DNA of 64,000 nucleotides from Flavobacteriales bacterium UBA852 (GCA_002295925.1 DBGO01000016.1:68248-132247), one strand, 5' to 3'. Shown: positions 43,220-53,427, counted from the first letter of the stretch. Numbers and translations: made by a program. The notes: generated by a model from the sequence alone, not told the origin.

Positions 43220-44200
43220 TTATTTCTGTTGAATATATTCGTTCAACTCATCAATAGATGATTCAAATTCAAAAGCATCATTAACTTTAAAGTAATTTCC
43301 AATATCAAAAGTATGGTCGTAAGCAAATTTTGCAAATTCCAATTTTGTATCTTCAAAATCAAAAAACATCATTAATTCCTTCACTTGTTGGGCTGTTAAA
43401 CAATTACTGCTTACGATTTGTTTAGCCATAGTTAACTTCGAATCTTCAAAACTCTTTGAGGCAATACTGTTTTTGGCTTGTGCAAAATCTTGAGGCATCA
43501 TTGGCATAGGGCAACCAATAGGACCGCTATATCCGGGCATTTCATAAATATTTGGTTTTGGGTCGGGATGCTCTATGCCGTTTTCGTCATAATACGAACC
43601 TGTGCTGGTTTGTGTGGTTGTAATGGTAGTCGTCTCCGAATAAGTTGTTGTGGTTTGAACATTCGTATTATTATTGACAGTTGTGCCGGCATTTACATTT
43701 ACTTCACCACCCGGAACGCTGATGGTCATATTTACTTGTTCGCCTGTTGGGGTACTTCCTGTTTGTTGAGTTACTTGAGTGGTAGTGGTGGTAGTAGTGG
43801 TTTGCGTTACGGGAGCAGGTGTAGTATGGTAAACTATTACCTGTTGAGTAGCTGTTGGTGCAGGTGCTTGTGCAATCGGTGTTGATGAGAAAGGTCGCAA
43901 TACATAAGCGCCTTTTTTATTCTGTTTTATCTGGTAAGTGTATAAATAACCCGCTTCTACATAGATGGTTTTATTAATTTGCGGCAATTGATTGTTTTTA
44001 AAGATTACTTTTACTTTATATGCACCGGGCATTAAATCGGTTATTTTAATATTGGTTTCGTAATTGGTGTTTTGCTGAATGCCATTTAGAATAACAAAAA
44101 ACGGTTGTGCTTCTTGATTAAAAATTACAACATCTCCGGTTTGAGCTTTGAGTAACAATCCGGTTAAAAGACTTACTAAAAATAATAATTTTGTTTTCAT
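43220..44200 (-). CDS. DUF4476 secreted protein with Thr-rich linker
   Basis: This 326-residue protein has a signal peptide (to about LLKAQ). A beta-rich N-terminal domain (~20-105: VFNQEAQPFFVILNG) is followed by a long Thr/Gln/Val low-complexity linker (~110-210). The DUF4476 domain occupies ~240-320 (FEDSKLTMAKQIVSSNCLTAQQ, then VKELMMFFDFEDTKLEFAKFAY). The domain is common in Bacteroidota and of unknown function. It is likely periplasmic or surface-exposed, with the linker as a flexible spacer. Confidence 0.85.
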   Translation of the reverse strand: MKTKLLFLVSLLTGLLLKAQTGDVVIFNQEAQPFFVILNGIQQNTNYETNIKITDLMPGAYKVKVIFKNNQLPQINKTIYVEAGYLYTYQIKQNKKGAYVLRPFSSTPIAQAPAPTATQQVIVYHTTPAPVTQTTTTTTTTQVTQQTGSTPTGEQVNMTISVPGGEVNVNAGTTVNNNTNVQTTTTYSETTTITTTQTSTGSYYDENGIEHPDPKPNIYEMPGYSGPIGCPMPMMPQDFAQAKNSIASKSFEDSKLTMAKQIVSSNCLTAQQVKELMMFFDFEDTKLEFAKFAYDHTFDIGNYFKVNDAFEFESSIDELNEYIQQK

Positions 44201-44242
44201 GGTTTTTTTATTTTTTTGTTTTAAAACAAATTGTGTGCCACT

Positions 44243-45082
44243 TTAGTTAAACACTTCGTTGAATGCATATGTTTTATCTAATCGAACGCCTTTTTCGGTA
44301 TGTTTTACGGTGCAAAGTTCATTTACGGCGTCATGCTCAAAAAACAAATAATAACCGTTGTCGGCAGCTTCTTTTAAAAAACGTGCTTTTTCATCCATAG
44401 TAATAAGCGGACGTGTATCGTAAGCCATTACATAAGGCAAAGGGATGTGCCCAATAGAGGGCAATAAATCAGCCATAAACACAATGGTTTTTCCTTGGTA
44501 ATTAATTTTGGGTAGCATTTGTTGATCGGTATGACCATCTACATAAATAATATCGAATAAATCGAAATTTTCGTCCTCTACAAATTTCAAAAGCCCTAAT
44601 TCTTGCATAGGCAAAATATTTTCTTTTAAAAACGAAGCTTTTTCTCTTGGATTTGGTTCGGTAGCCCATTTCCAGTGTCTTCTGTTACTCCAATAAGTAG
44701 CATTTGGAAAAACAGGTTCAAATCCGGTTCGGTCTTTATTCCATTTTATTCCACCTCCACAATGGTCAAAATGCAAATGCGTTAAAAACATATCAGTTAT
44801 GTATTCGGGCGTAAAGCCATATTTTGCCAGTGATTTTTCGAGTGTATCGTCGCCGTGCAGGTAATAGTAACTAAAGAATTTTTCACTTTGCTTATCGCCA
44901 ATACCGTTATCTATCAATATTAAACGGTCGTCTTTTTCAATCAATAGGCATCGCATAGCCCAAGTACACATATTATTTTCATCGGCAGGAACAATTTTAT
45001 TCCAAATGGATTTTGGCACTACGCCAAACATTGCGCCGCCATCGAGTTTAAAATTTCCTGTGGGTATAGGGTACAATTTCAT
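44243..45082 (-). CDS. MBL-fold metallohydrolase
   Basis: This 279-residue protein has the metallo-beta-lactamase fold, with metal ligands in THLHFDHCGG (HxHxDH), DGHTDQQ and FEHD near the C terminus. Relatives include quorum-quenching lactonases and various hydrolases; the substrate is not clear. The ATG at 45082 is preferred over the TTG at 45100, because the promoter -7 box (45098-45105) overlaps that upstream codon. It is divergent from mpl. Confidence 0.88.
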   Translation of the reverse strand: MKLYPIPTGNFKLDGGAMFGVVPKSIWNKIVPADENNMCTWAMRCLLIEKDDRLILIDNGIGDKQSEKFFSYYYLHGDDTLEKSLAKYGFTPEYITDMFLTHLHFDHCGGGIKWNKDRTGFEPVFPNATYWSNRRHWKWATEPNPREKASFLKENILPMQELGLLKFVEDENFDLFDIIYVDGHTDQQMLPKINYQGKTIVFMADLLPSIGHIPLPYVMAYDTRPLITMDEKARFLKEAADNGYYLFFEHDAVNELCTVKHTEKGVRLDKTYAFNEVFN

Positions 45083-45097
45083 TGTTTGGATTTTTTT

Positions 45098-45128
45098 CAA
45101 ATGTAAGAAATAACAAATTGTTGTTCAA
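45098..45128 (-). promoter_or_regulatory. Promoter of the MBL-fold gene
   Basis: On the minus strand TTG (45128-45126) and TACATTTG (45105-45098) are separated by 20 bp. The ATG at 45082 lies 15 bp further on. Confidence 0.65.
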
Positions 45129-45169
45129 AAACTTTTTATTTTAATGAAAATTAGCAAAGCAAATAAGTT

Positions 45170-45177
45170 TAAGTTTG
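45170..45177 (+). promoter_or_regulatory. -7 element of mpl
   Basis: TAAGTTTG (45170-45177) fits TAnnTTTG and ends 16 bp before the ATG at 45194. No clear -33 box. Confidence 0.4.
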
Positions 45178-45193
45178 AAGAAAACTGAAAAAC

Positions 45194-46564
45194 ATGCGCA
45201 TTCACTTTATAGCCATTGGCGGAGCCGCAATGCACAATTTGGCGTTGGCGTTACACAACAACGGTCATACGGTAACCGGCTCGGATGATGAAATTTTTGA
45301 ACCTTCAAAATCGAGATTACAAAAAGCCGGACTTTTACCTGAAAAGGAAGGTTGGTTTCCCGAAAAAATCACCAACGATATTGATGTGGTTATTCTTGGT
45401 ATGCATGCTCATCCCGACAATCCCGAATTGTTGCAAGCTCAAAAGTTAAATATTCCGGTTTATTCATATCCCGAATTTATTGCCCGGCAAAGCATAAATA
45501 AAAAGCGGGTGGTTATTGGAGGAAGTCACGGAAAATCAACCACGACGTCTATGATTTTGCATGTGCTTAAATCATTAAACAAAAAATTTGATTACTTGGT
45601 GGGTGCACAAATTGAAGGTTTTGATACGATGGTGAAATTGAGCGACGCACCTCTGATTATTTTAGAAGGCGATGAATACTTGTCTTCGCCAATCGACAGA
45701 AGACCTAAATTTTTGTGGTACAAGCCTCATGTTGCTGTGTTAACAGGTGTCGCATGGGATCATATTAATGTATTCCCCACATTTGAGGAATATACCGAAC
45801 AGTTTAAAAAGTTTGTACAAACCGTTGAGCCGAACGGAGTGGTAAATTATTACAAGAACGATGATGTTTTGGCAGAAATTTGTCAACCGAAAACCAATCC
45901 GGATATACGTTATCAACCTTACGACACGCATCCTTATGAAATAATAGGCAATAAAACGTATTTGTTACGAAACGATGACGGAAGTAAAATGCCTCTGCAA
46001 ATTTTTGGCGACCATAATTTACAAAATCTACAAGCGGCATATTTTGTATGTAAAGAATTGGAAATTTCCGATGATGATTTTTATCAATCGATTCAATCAT
46101 TTAAAGGTGCTGCCAAAAGATTGGAAAAGGTGGGGGAACACAACAACACTGTGGTGTTTAAAGATTTCGCGCATTCGCCCTCAAAATTACAAGCTACTAT
46201 AGAGGCGGTAAAGCAACAATATCCCGAAAGAAAACTAATAGCTGTAATAGAATTGCATACTTACAGCAGTTTAAATAAAGATTTCTTGCCACAATATGCA
46301 GGAACATTACAAAATGCAGATGAAAAAATTGTCTATTTTAATCCGCATACTATCGAATTGAAACGATTGCCTAATATTTCGGAAACGGATATTAAAAACG
46401 GATTTTCGGATAATTCGATAAACATTTTTAAAACAAGTGAGGCAATACAAAATAAGCTGAAAAATATGGATTACAATAATTCCGTAGTTTTGTTTATGAG
46501 CAGTGGCAACTATGGAGGAATGAATGTTGAAGAATTTACAAAAGAATTTATATTAAAAATTTAA
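45194..46564 (+). CDS. mpl: UDP-N-acetylmuramate:L-alanyl-gamma-D-glutamyl-meso-diaminopimelate ligase
   Basis: This 456-residue Mur ligase is of the recycling type. Marks: IHFIAIGGAAMHNLALAL (Rossmann UDP-binding), GGSHGKSTTT (ATP P-loop), EGDEYLSSPID, WDHINVFPT and KRLEKVGEHN / DFAHSPSKL in the C-terminal domain. It attaches recovered tripeptide to UDP-MurNAc, saving peptidoglycan building blocks. Distinct from MurC by the segments noted and by length. Together with MurQ (26481) it points to peptidoglycan recycling. 41 bp before yggS. Confidence 0.92.
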   Translation: MRIHFIAIGGAAMHNLALALHNNGHTVTGSDDEIFEPSKSRLQKAGLLPEKEGWFPEKITNDIDVVILGMHAHPDNPELLQAQKLNIPVYSYPEFIARQSINKKRVVIGGSHGKSTTTSMILHVLKSLNKKFDYLVGAQIEGFDTMVKLSDAPLIILEGDEYLSSPIDRRPKFLWYKPHVAVLTGVAWDHINVFPTFEEYTEQFKKFVQTVEPNGVVNYYKNDDVLAEICQPKTNPDIRYQPYDTHPYEIIGNKTYLLRNDDGSKMPLQIFGDHNLQNLQAAYFVCKELEISDDDFYQSIQSFKGAAKRLEKVGEHNNTVVFKDFAHSPSKLQATIEAVKQQYPERKLIAVIELHTYSSLNKDFLPQYAGTLQNADEKIVYFNPHTIELKRLPNISETDIKNGFSDNSINIFKTSEAIQNKLKNMDYNNSVVLFMSSGNYGGMNVEEFTKEFILKI

Positions 46565-46605
46565 TTGAATTTTATTATTCATTAAATACCAACGATTTAA
46601 AAAAA

Positions 46606-47271
46606 ATGAGTGTAGCTGAAAATTTAGAAAACATAAAAAAAAAACTACCGGAAAATGTAACCTTGATTGCTGTTTCTAAAACCAAGCCGGCAGCACTTAT
46701 TTTAGAAGCATATCAAGCCGGACAAAGAGATTTTGGTGAGAACAAGGTGCAAGAAATGGTAGCCAAATACGAAGAGTTGCCAAAAGATATTCGTTGGCAT
46801 TTAATTGGGCATTTGCAAACCAATAAGGTAAAATATATTGCGCCGTTTGTTTACTTAATTCACTCGGTAGATTCGCTTAAATTATTGAAAGAAATAAACA
46901 AAAGAGCATTGCAAAACAGCCGCGTAATAAATGTTTTGTTGCAAATTCATATTGCCAAAGAAGAAACAAAATTTGGTTTGAGTTTTAACGAAGCTGAAGA
47001 ACTTCTCAAAAGTGAGGAAGTGCAAGCAATGAAAAATATTTCTATTGTTGGTTTAATGGGAATGGCAACCAATACAAACGACCAACAAATAATCGAAGAA
47101 GAATTTTGTTCATTAAAATCGTTTTATGACAAATTAAAAACCGAATATCCTAAATTTAAATATCTGTCAATGGGAATGAGTGGCGACTATAAAATTGCTG
47201 TAAAATGCGGAAGTAATATGGTTCGTGTTGGAAGCGCAATTTTTGGTCAACGCGTATATACAAATCATTGA
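46606..47271 (+). CDS. YggS-family PLP homeostasis protein
   Basis: This 221-residue TIM-barrel protein binds pyridoxal 5'-phosphate. It has IAVSKTKPAALI with PLP lysine K25, QRDFGENKVQEM, RWHLIGHLQTNKVK, SVDSLKLLKEI, and LSMGMSGDYKIAVKCGSNMVRVGSAIFG at the end. No enzyme activity is established for the family; it keeps cellular PLP in balance. Confidence 0.95.
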   Translation: MSVAENLENIKKKLPENVTLIAVSKTKPAALILEAYQAGQRDFGENKVQEMVAKYEELPKDIRWHLIGHLQTNKVKYIAPFVYLIHSVDSLKLLKEINKRALQNSRVINVLLQIHIAKEETKFGLSFNEAEELLKSEEVQAMKNISIVGLMGMATNTNDQQIIEEEFCSLKSFYDKLKTEYPKFKYLSMGMSGDYKIAVKCGSNMVRVGSAIFGQRVYTNH

Positions 47272-47346
47272 TAAACACAATATTTTTTCATTTACAGGGT
47301 TATTGCACGGATGAGATTTTTTATTTAATTTTCAAATTCATTTTAT

Positions 47347-48438
47347 ATGAAGTTTTTTGCATCAATCATATTAATCTTTATTTCTGTTGGGCTGTGGGCT
47401 CAAGCGCCAAAATATTCCAATGAATTTATGAATATAGGCGTGGGAGCACAAGCATTGGGGATGTCTAATTCTGTAGTAGCTTCTGCAAAAGGAGTAACAG
47501 CCGGATATTGGAACCCTGCCGGATTGGTAAACACACCCAAGCCGTTTCAAGTGGCTTTAATGCACTCTGAATATTTTGCCGGTTTGGCCAAGTTTGATTA
47601 TGGTGCTTTTTCTTCAAAAATTGACAGTTCCAGTTCTTTTGGCTTTACTTTATTGCGTTTTGGCGTGGATAATATTCCCAATACCACCGAGTTGATTGAT
47701 AATAACGGTAACATCAATTACGACCGAATTACATCATTTTCGGCTGCCGATTACGGTTTTTTATTCACCTATGCACGTAAATCAAAAATTGAAGGATTGA
47801 ATTACGGTGCCAATGTTAAAATTATCTATCGCAAGGTAGGAAGTTTTGCCAAAGCTTACGGTTTTGGATTAGATGCAGGCGTGCAATACAAACATAATAA
47901 ATGGCTTTTTGGTGCAATGGCTCGCGATATTACTTCTACCTTTAATGCGTGGAGCTATACACTGACAGACCGGGTAAAAGAAGTTTTCATTCAAACCGGA
48001 AATGAAATTCCTACAAACGGATTGGAAATTACTTTACCAAGATTGATTTTAGGTGTAAACCGAATGGTTACGTTAACCAAAAAAATCAATTTCAATGCCG
48101 AAGTCAATTTTGATGCAACTTTTGATGGTATGCGAAACGTATTAATTAAAAGCAATACATTAAGTATTGACCCACACGTAGGAATAGAATTTTCTTATGC
48201 AGGATTATTTTATATTCGCGGTGGAGTAGGTAATTTTCAAGAAGTGAAAGATATTTATCAGAATACCGACTGGACATTCCAACCTAATTTTGGTGTTGGT
48301 GTAAAATACAAAGGAGTGCGATTGGATTATGCACTTACCGATATTGGCGATGTGTCTGTTGGATTGTATTCAAATGTTTTTTCGCTTCAGTTTGACATCA
48401 ATAAACTAAGTCAAAACAATGCGAACACTTCGCAATAA
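47347..48438 (+). CDS. PorV/PorQ-family T9SS outer-membrane barrel protein
   Basis: This 363-residue protein has a signal peptide (to about GLWAQ) and outer-membrane beta-barrel character. The start of the mature part, FMNIGVGAQALGMSNSVVAS then GVTAGYWNPAGL, is the PorV/PorQ/FadL-like hatch region. The protein resembles PorV-like partners that hold T9SS substrates during C-terminal domain cleavage. The next gene, overlapping by 20 bp, encodes a PorU2-like sortase, supporting this role. It could instead be a general PorQ-like barrel. Confidence 0.82.
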   Translation: MKFFASIILIFISVGLWAQAPKYSNEFMNIGVGAQALGMSNSVVASAKGVTAGYWNPAGLVNTPKPFQVALMHSEYFAGLAKFDYGAFSSKIDSSSSFGFTLLRFGVDNIPNTTELIDNNGNINYDRITSFSAADYGFLFTYARKSKIEGLNYGANVKIIYRKVGSFAKAYGFGLDAGVQYKHNKWLFGAMARDITSTFNAWSYTLTDRVKEVFIQTGNEIPTNGLEITLPRLILGVNRMVTLTKKINFNAEVNFDATFDGMRNVLIKSNTLSIDPHVGIEFSYAGLFYIRGGVGNFQEVKDIYQNTDWTFQPNFGVGVKYKGVRLDYALTDIGDVSVGLYSNVFSLQFDINKLSQNNANTSQ

Positions 48439-51400
48439 AATAGCATTATTGGTCTTTTCGAGCTTGCTTTGGGCTAATGTTTTTGCTCAACAAGCAAACA
48501 GCTGGATAAATTATTCGCAACAATATTTTTCTTTTAAAATATTCAAAGACGGAATTTACAGAATAGATTCGGCAACGCTTGCCAATGCAGGGATTATACT
48601 TTCTTCTGTAAATCCAAAACAAATTCAAATTTTTGGAAGAGGGCAAGAAATTCCATTATACATAAAAGGAGAAAGTGATGGGGTTTTCAACGCTTCCGAT
48701 TATATTGAATTTTATGCGCAGAAAAATGACGGCTGGCTGGATTCAATAGTTTATGAAGGTGCAAACAACCAAAACAACCCTTATTACAGTTTATACAATG
48801 ATACGGCAACTTATTTTTTAACCGTTACATCGTCTTTAAATAATGCCCGTTTTACAATCGAAACAGATACTTCGGTTTCCTCATATGCCAAAAACAATTT
48901 TATTTGGAAAGAAGCACTTCAAAACTATAATTCATATTACTACGATGGACAAACCAATATTTATGGCGGAACAGAAGCAAAATACCATTTTTCCGAAGGT
49001 TGGTTCGATTCGCCGGTGAACTTGGGCGGAACAAAATACTACAACATCAGCACACCCAATTATACTACATCGGCAAATGTCGAGTTAAAATTTTCTTTTT
49101 GCGGGGAATCCGACTATCAACAAATAGCCACCGGCGACCATCATATTGAAGTAAGCATCGGCTCAACCGTTTTAATGGATACAGTTTTTGAGGGATACAA
49201 AAAAATTGACGGCAACATTGCTATATTACCTTCCTTGTTAAATAATACTACAACCGTAAAATTCAAATCGGTCAATGACCTTGGAGCCACAACAGAACGT
49301 TCAGCCATAGGTTATATTTCTATTCTTTATCCATACAATCAAAATGCAAACAATGCAAATGAATTTATTTTTTATACAGATGATGCCGGTTCCGGAAAAT
49401 ACCGCGTTGATATAACCAATTTCACGAATGCCAATCCTGTTATTTACGATTTAACTAACAATAAACGCATCAATACGCATTTTTACAATAATACTGTTCA
49501 AGCATTAATCCCCAACGGAGGAGGGCGAAAAAAGTGTATTTTGATAAATGATAATGGTGTAAACTTTGTGTCATCTTTGACAGCCGTAAACGGAACAGGA
49601 TATTTCACCGATTATTTATCATTAATTCCCGATTCGGTATACTTACTGCTTACCCACAACAGTTTATTGTCTTCTGCCACAGATTATGCGAATTACAGAA
49701 TTTCAACCGGTTACAACAGTTATGTTGTGGACGTAAATGAATTGTATTGGCAATTTGCTTATGGAATTGAAAAACATCCTTTGGCTTTGCGGAATTTTAT
49801 CGATTACTTGGGGCAAAACAACAAATTGCCTACTAATGTTTTCCTTGTCGGAAAATCTGTAAAGGCGAAGGAATACCGTAAAAATGCCACTGTTTTTCAT
49901 CAAAATTTAGTTCCTTCTTTTGGAAATCCTACTTCAGATATACTACTTTTTTCAGGTTTAAACGGTGGCTTATTGGAGCCTCCGATGCCTGTAGGACGAT
50001 TGGCCGCCAAAACCAACGATGAAGTGTATTGGTATTTAAATAAAGTTCAGCAACACGAAAACCCAATTACCGGACCGAATGGCGAAACCGAATGGATGAA
50101 AAGAATATTGCATTTTGCCGGCGGAACAAACAACAGTGACGCTGCGTTATTTATGAGTTATCTGAACGGTTACAAAAACACCATTGAAGATACACTTTTT
50201 GGCGGGCACGTTATTTCATTTGCCAAAAACAGCACAGCACCTATGCAAACATCTGCTTCTGATTCCATTCAAGGATATATTGGTAATGGCGTAGCATTGA
50301 TGACTTTTTTCGGACACGCATCGGCAACAGGCGGCTTTGACCAAAGTATTGACGACCCGGCACAATGGAATCCGCAAAATGGGAAATATCCTGTTTTATT
50401 GGGAAATGCTTGTCTTGCCGGAGATATTCATTTGGCATCGGGCGGCAGTGTAAGTGAAGATTTTGTATTGATAGACCAAAAAGGAGTTATTGCTTTTATC
50501 GCTTCCGTAGCGCTCAGCACAGCTGGAAACTTAAATACTTATTCATCGAATTGGTATAAAAATATTGGCGTTCATTTATATGGTAAGAGCTTGGGCGACG
50601 CAATGCGTAAAACCATTCAAGATATTCAAGGTAACGGCTCAAATCCGTATATCAGAGAAACTATCTATGAAATGACTTTACACGGCGATCCGGCAATAAA
50701 ACTCAATACGTTTGAGAAACCCGATTATATGATTTCCGTATCCAATGTTTATTTTTCACCTTCGCTCATCACTTCCGACATAGATTCTTTTGATGTAAAT
50801 GTAATTATCACCAATTTAGGAAAAGCCATTAATGACTCGTTTATAGTTGAGTTAACGCGAAATTTCCCATCTCAATCATTACCGGATACTACTTATCTTA
50901 AAGTAATAAAAGCAACTTTATATAAAGATACGGTTACTTTTACACTTCCTGTAGATGTTGTAAATGGTGTGGGAATCAATCAATTCAGAGTAAAAGTTGA
51001 TGCTTTGGAAAGTATTGACGAATTATACGAAACCAATAATGAAATTTCAACATCTGTAACCATTCAAAGTGGTGAAATTATTCCGGTTTATCCCTATAAA
51101 TATGCCATTGTACCCAATCAAGGAATTACTTTAAAAGCAAATACGGCTTTTCCTTTTACACCGGCTCAAAATTATGTTTTTGAACTGGATACCACCGATT
51201 TATTCAATTCCCCGTTAAAACAACAAACGGTTATTAACAGTGCCGGAGGAGTGGTGTCTTGGCAACCCTCTTTATTAAACAACATGCCCGACAGTATGGT
51301 GTATTTTTGGCGGGTAAGTAAAGACAGTTCGGCAAATAACGGTTATCAATGGCGAGAAAGCTCATTTCAGTATATTACTGGAAAAATCGGTTGGGGGCAA

Positions 51401-53398
51401 GCCCATTATTTTCAGTTTAAAAATGATGATTACCGCTTTGTTAATTACAATCGCCCTAACCGTTCGTTTGATTTTGTAAACGATGTAAAACAATTAAAGT
51501 GCGTAACTTATGGCGACCCCACTTTTGCTGATTTATGGGAAATTGCTTATTTTATAGATGCCGACCAAATCGGTTATGCTGGCTGCGGATGGAGTCCTGC
51601 TTTACACGTTGCGGTATTGGATTCCCTGTCATTAACACCTTGGGATGCGCAAACAACCAATATGGGACAAACTAATTATAATGGAACTTGTGCCAATAAA
51701 TCCACATTTTTTATTTTCCATTCACAAAACAGTAGCGAAATGCAAAGTTTGGCCAATATGCTCACAGACAGTGTACCCGACGGAAATTACATTTTGGTTT
51801 ATACTTGGCGATATGGATATTTTACGCAGTGGGCAACTAATTATCCGGCAACATTAACAGCGTTTAATAATTTGGGTGCATCGCAAATCAACAGTATTGG
51901 CGACAGTATTCCTTATATTTTCTTTGTTAAAAAAGGAGATTTATCTTCGGCTATTGAAGTAGTAGGAGATTCCATTAATCAAAGAATTGAATTGAAAACC
52001 AACTTAACGCTTTCTGCAGATTTTGGTAATATTTATTCCGAAATTGTCGGTCCGGCAATGCGTTGGGATTCATTGTTCTGGCGATACAAATCCTTGGAAA
52101 CACCTTCAAAAGACACTTTTTTAATCACAGTTTCCGGTATTGCCGCAAATGGAAACGAAACGCCTCTAATCAATGATTTGCCTTACGATTCTACAGATAT
52201 GCGCATCACTCCATATATCGATGCTCAACAATATCCGCTGCTAAAATTATCGGCTTATTTGGCAGATGATTCAATAAAAACCGCACCACAAATTCAGCGT
52301 TGGCAAGTAACTTACGAGCCTGTTCCCGAGGCGGCTGTAGAACCAAAATTGTATTTTTCTTTTTACAACGATACGGTTCAAGAAGGAGAGGAGATAAGAT
52401 TTGCCGTAGCGGTAAAAAACATCAGCGATTATGATATGGACAGCTTATTGGTTCATTTTACCTTGTTGGATAAAAACAGAAATTCGCATACCATTTCCGT
52501 TCAGCGCTTAAAACCGTTGCTTGCCGATAGTGTAATTATTTGTTCTGTTCAGTTTTCATCCGAAGGATATCCGGGCTTAAATACTTTAATAATGGAGGTG
52601 AACCCGAATAATGACCAATTGGAACAATACCATTTTAACAATTATGCACAAGTAGATTTTTATGTAAATGAAGACAAAATCAATCCTGTATTGGATGTTG
52701 CTTTTGACGGGGTGCATATTCTTGATGGAGATATTGTTTCGGCTAAGCCGGAAATATTAATTCAACTCACCGACGAAAATCAATTTTTACTGCTCAACGA
52801 TACGGCTGATTTTGAGGTTTATATTACCTACCCATCGGGACAAGAAGAAAGAATTTACTTTGTAAAAGGTGGAAAAGAGCAAATGGAGTTTATTCCTGCA
52901 TCAAACAATAAAAATTCATGTAAAATAATTTATAAACCTGTATTTTCAACAGACGGAAAATACACCTTGCGTGTAAAAGCAAAAGACCGCTCAAAAAATT
53001 ATTCAGGAAGTGTGGATTATACTATTTCTTTTGAAGTAATTAACAAATCTACAATTACGGAAATTATGAATTACCCTAATCCGTTCAGCACATCCACGCG
53101 GTTTGTATTTACTTTGACGGGCAGTGAAATTCCGGATATTTTTCATATTCAAATACTCAATGTCAGTGGAAAAGTGGTTAAAGAAATTTCGATGGATGAA
53201 TTAGGCCCTATTCACATAGGTCGCAACATTACCGAATATGCTTGGGACGGAACCGATAATTTTGGCGACCGTTTGGCAAATGGTGTTTACTTTTACCGTG
53301 TAATTACTCAAATTAACGGTGAGTCGATTGAAAAACGTGAAACGGCTGCCGATAATTTTTTCAAAAAAGGATTCGGAAAAATGTATTTGATGCGTTAA
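48419..53398 (+). CDS. porU2: PorU2-like type IX secretion C25 peptidase (sortase-like)
   Basis: This 1659-residue protein has a signal peptide (to NVFAQ). A gingipain-like C25 peptidase domain lies at ~390-760, with the catalytic His at 633 (FFGHASATGG) and Cys at 665 (LGNACLAG). Beta-rich domains fill the remainder, including CARDB-like repeats at ~770-900 and ~1310-1420. The C-terminal end (MNYPNPFSTSTRF, then GVYFYRVITQ) resembles a FlgD/T9SS sorting domain. PorU cleaves sorting domains and attaches substrates to lipopolysaccharide; PorU2-type homologues are much longer than the ~1150 residues of PorU. The start lies in the end of the PorV-like gene, so the two are translationally coupled. 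Confidence 0.85.
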   Translation: MRTLRNKIALLVFSSLLWANVFAQQANSWINYSQQYFSFKIFKDGIYRIDSATLANAGIILSSVNPKQIQIFGRGQEIPLYIKGESDGVFNASDYIEFYAQKNDGWLDSIVYEGANNQNNPYYSLYNDTATYFLTVTSSLNNARFTIETDTSVSSYAKNNFIWKEALQNYNSYYYDGQTNIYGGTEAKYHFSEGWFDSPVNLGGTKYYNISTPNYTTSANVELKFSFCGESDYQQIATGDHHIEVSIGSTVLMDTVFEGYKKIDGNIAILPSLLNNTTTVKFKSVNDLGATTERSAIGYISILYPYNQNANNANEFIFYTDDAGSGKYRVDITNFTNANPVIYDLTNNKRINTHFYNNTVQALIPNGGGRKKCILINDNGVNFVSSLTAVNGTGYFTDYLSLIPDSVYLLLTHNSLLSSATDYANYRISTGYNSYVVDVNELYWQFAYGIEKHPLALRNFIDYLGQNNKLPTNVFLVGKSVKAKEYRKNATVFHQNLVPSFGNPTSDILLFSGLNGGLLEPPMPVGRLAAKTNDEVYWYLNKVQQHENPITGPNGETEWMKRILHFAGGTNNSDAALFMSYLNGYKNTIEDTLFGGHVISFAKNSTAPMQTSASDSIQGYIGNGVALMTFFGHASATGGFDQSIDDPAQWNPQNGKYPVLLGNACLAGDIHLASGGSVSEDFVLIDQKGVIAFIASVALSTAGNLNTYSSNWYKNIGVHLYGKSLGDAMRKTIQDIQGNGSNPYIRETIYEMTLHGDPAIKLNTFEKPDYMISVSNVYFSPSLITSDIDSFDVNVIITNLGKAINDSFIVELTRNFPSQSLPDTTYLKVIKATLYKDTVTFTLPVDVVNGVGINQFRVKVDALESIDELYETNNEISTSVTIQSGEIIPVYPYKYAIVPNQGITLKANTAFPFTPAQNYVFELDTTDLFNSPLKQQTVINSAGGVVSWQPSLLNNMPDSMVYFWRVSKDSSANNGYQWRESSFQYITGKIGWGQAHYFQFKNDDYRFVNYNRPNRSFDFVNDVKQLKCVTYGDPTFADLWEIAYFIDADQIGYAGCGWSPALHVAVLDSLSLTPWDAQTTNMGQTNYNGTCANKSTFFIFHSQNSSEMQSLANMLTDSVPDGNYILVYTWRYGYFTQWATNYPATLTAFNNLGASQINSIGDSIPYIFFVKKGDLSSAIEVVGDSINQRIELKTNLTLSADFGNIYSEIVGPAMRWDSLFWRYKSLETPSKDTFLITVSGIAANGNETPLINDLPYDSTDMRITPYIDAQQYPLLKLSAYLADDSIKTAPQIQRWQVTYEPVPEAAVEPKLYFSFYNDTVQEGEEIRFAVAVKNISDYDMDSLLVHFTLLDKNRNSHTISVQRLKPLLADSVIICSVQFSSEGYPGLNTLIMEVNPNNDQLEQYHFNNYAQVDFYVNEDKINPVLDVAFDGVHILDGDIVSAKPEILIQLTDENQFLLLNDTADFEVYITYPSGQEERIYFVKGGKEQMEFIPASNNKNSCKIIYKPVFSTDGKYTLRVKAKDRSKNYSGSVDYTISFEVINKSTITEIMNYPNPFSTSTRFVFTLTGSEIPDIFHIQILNVSGKVVKEISMDELGPIHIGRNITEYAWDGTDNFGDRLANGVYFYRVITQINGESIEKRETAADNFFKKGFGKMYLMR

Positions 53399-53419
53399 GC
53401 AATGGTGCTGTTTTTTATG

Positions 53420-53427
53420 TAGATTTG
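53420..53427 (+). promoter_or_regulatory. -7 element of tatA
   Basis: TAGATTTG (53420-53427) fits TAnnTTTG and precedes the ATG at 53443 by 15 bp. It overlaps the alternative TTG start at 53425, which is therefore rejected. No -33 box at the expected distance. Confidence 0.4.

Noticed and set aside
43478..43885. Plus-strand frame of 135 codons over the DUF4476 gene
   Set aside because: Its Cys/Ser/Gly-rich product is the reverse complement of the Thr-rich linker codons and shows no domain; the minus-strand gene is clear.
45083..45100. TTG start for the MBL-fold gene at 45100
   Set aside because: The codon overlaps the promoter -7 box TACATTTG at 45105-45098, so it could not be in the mRNA. 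The ATG at 45082 fits.
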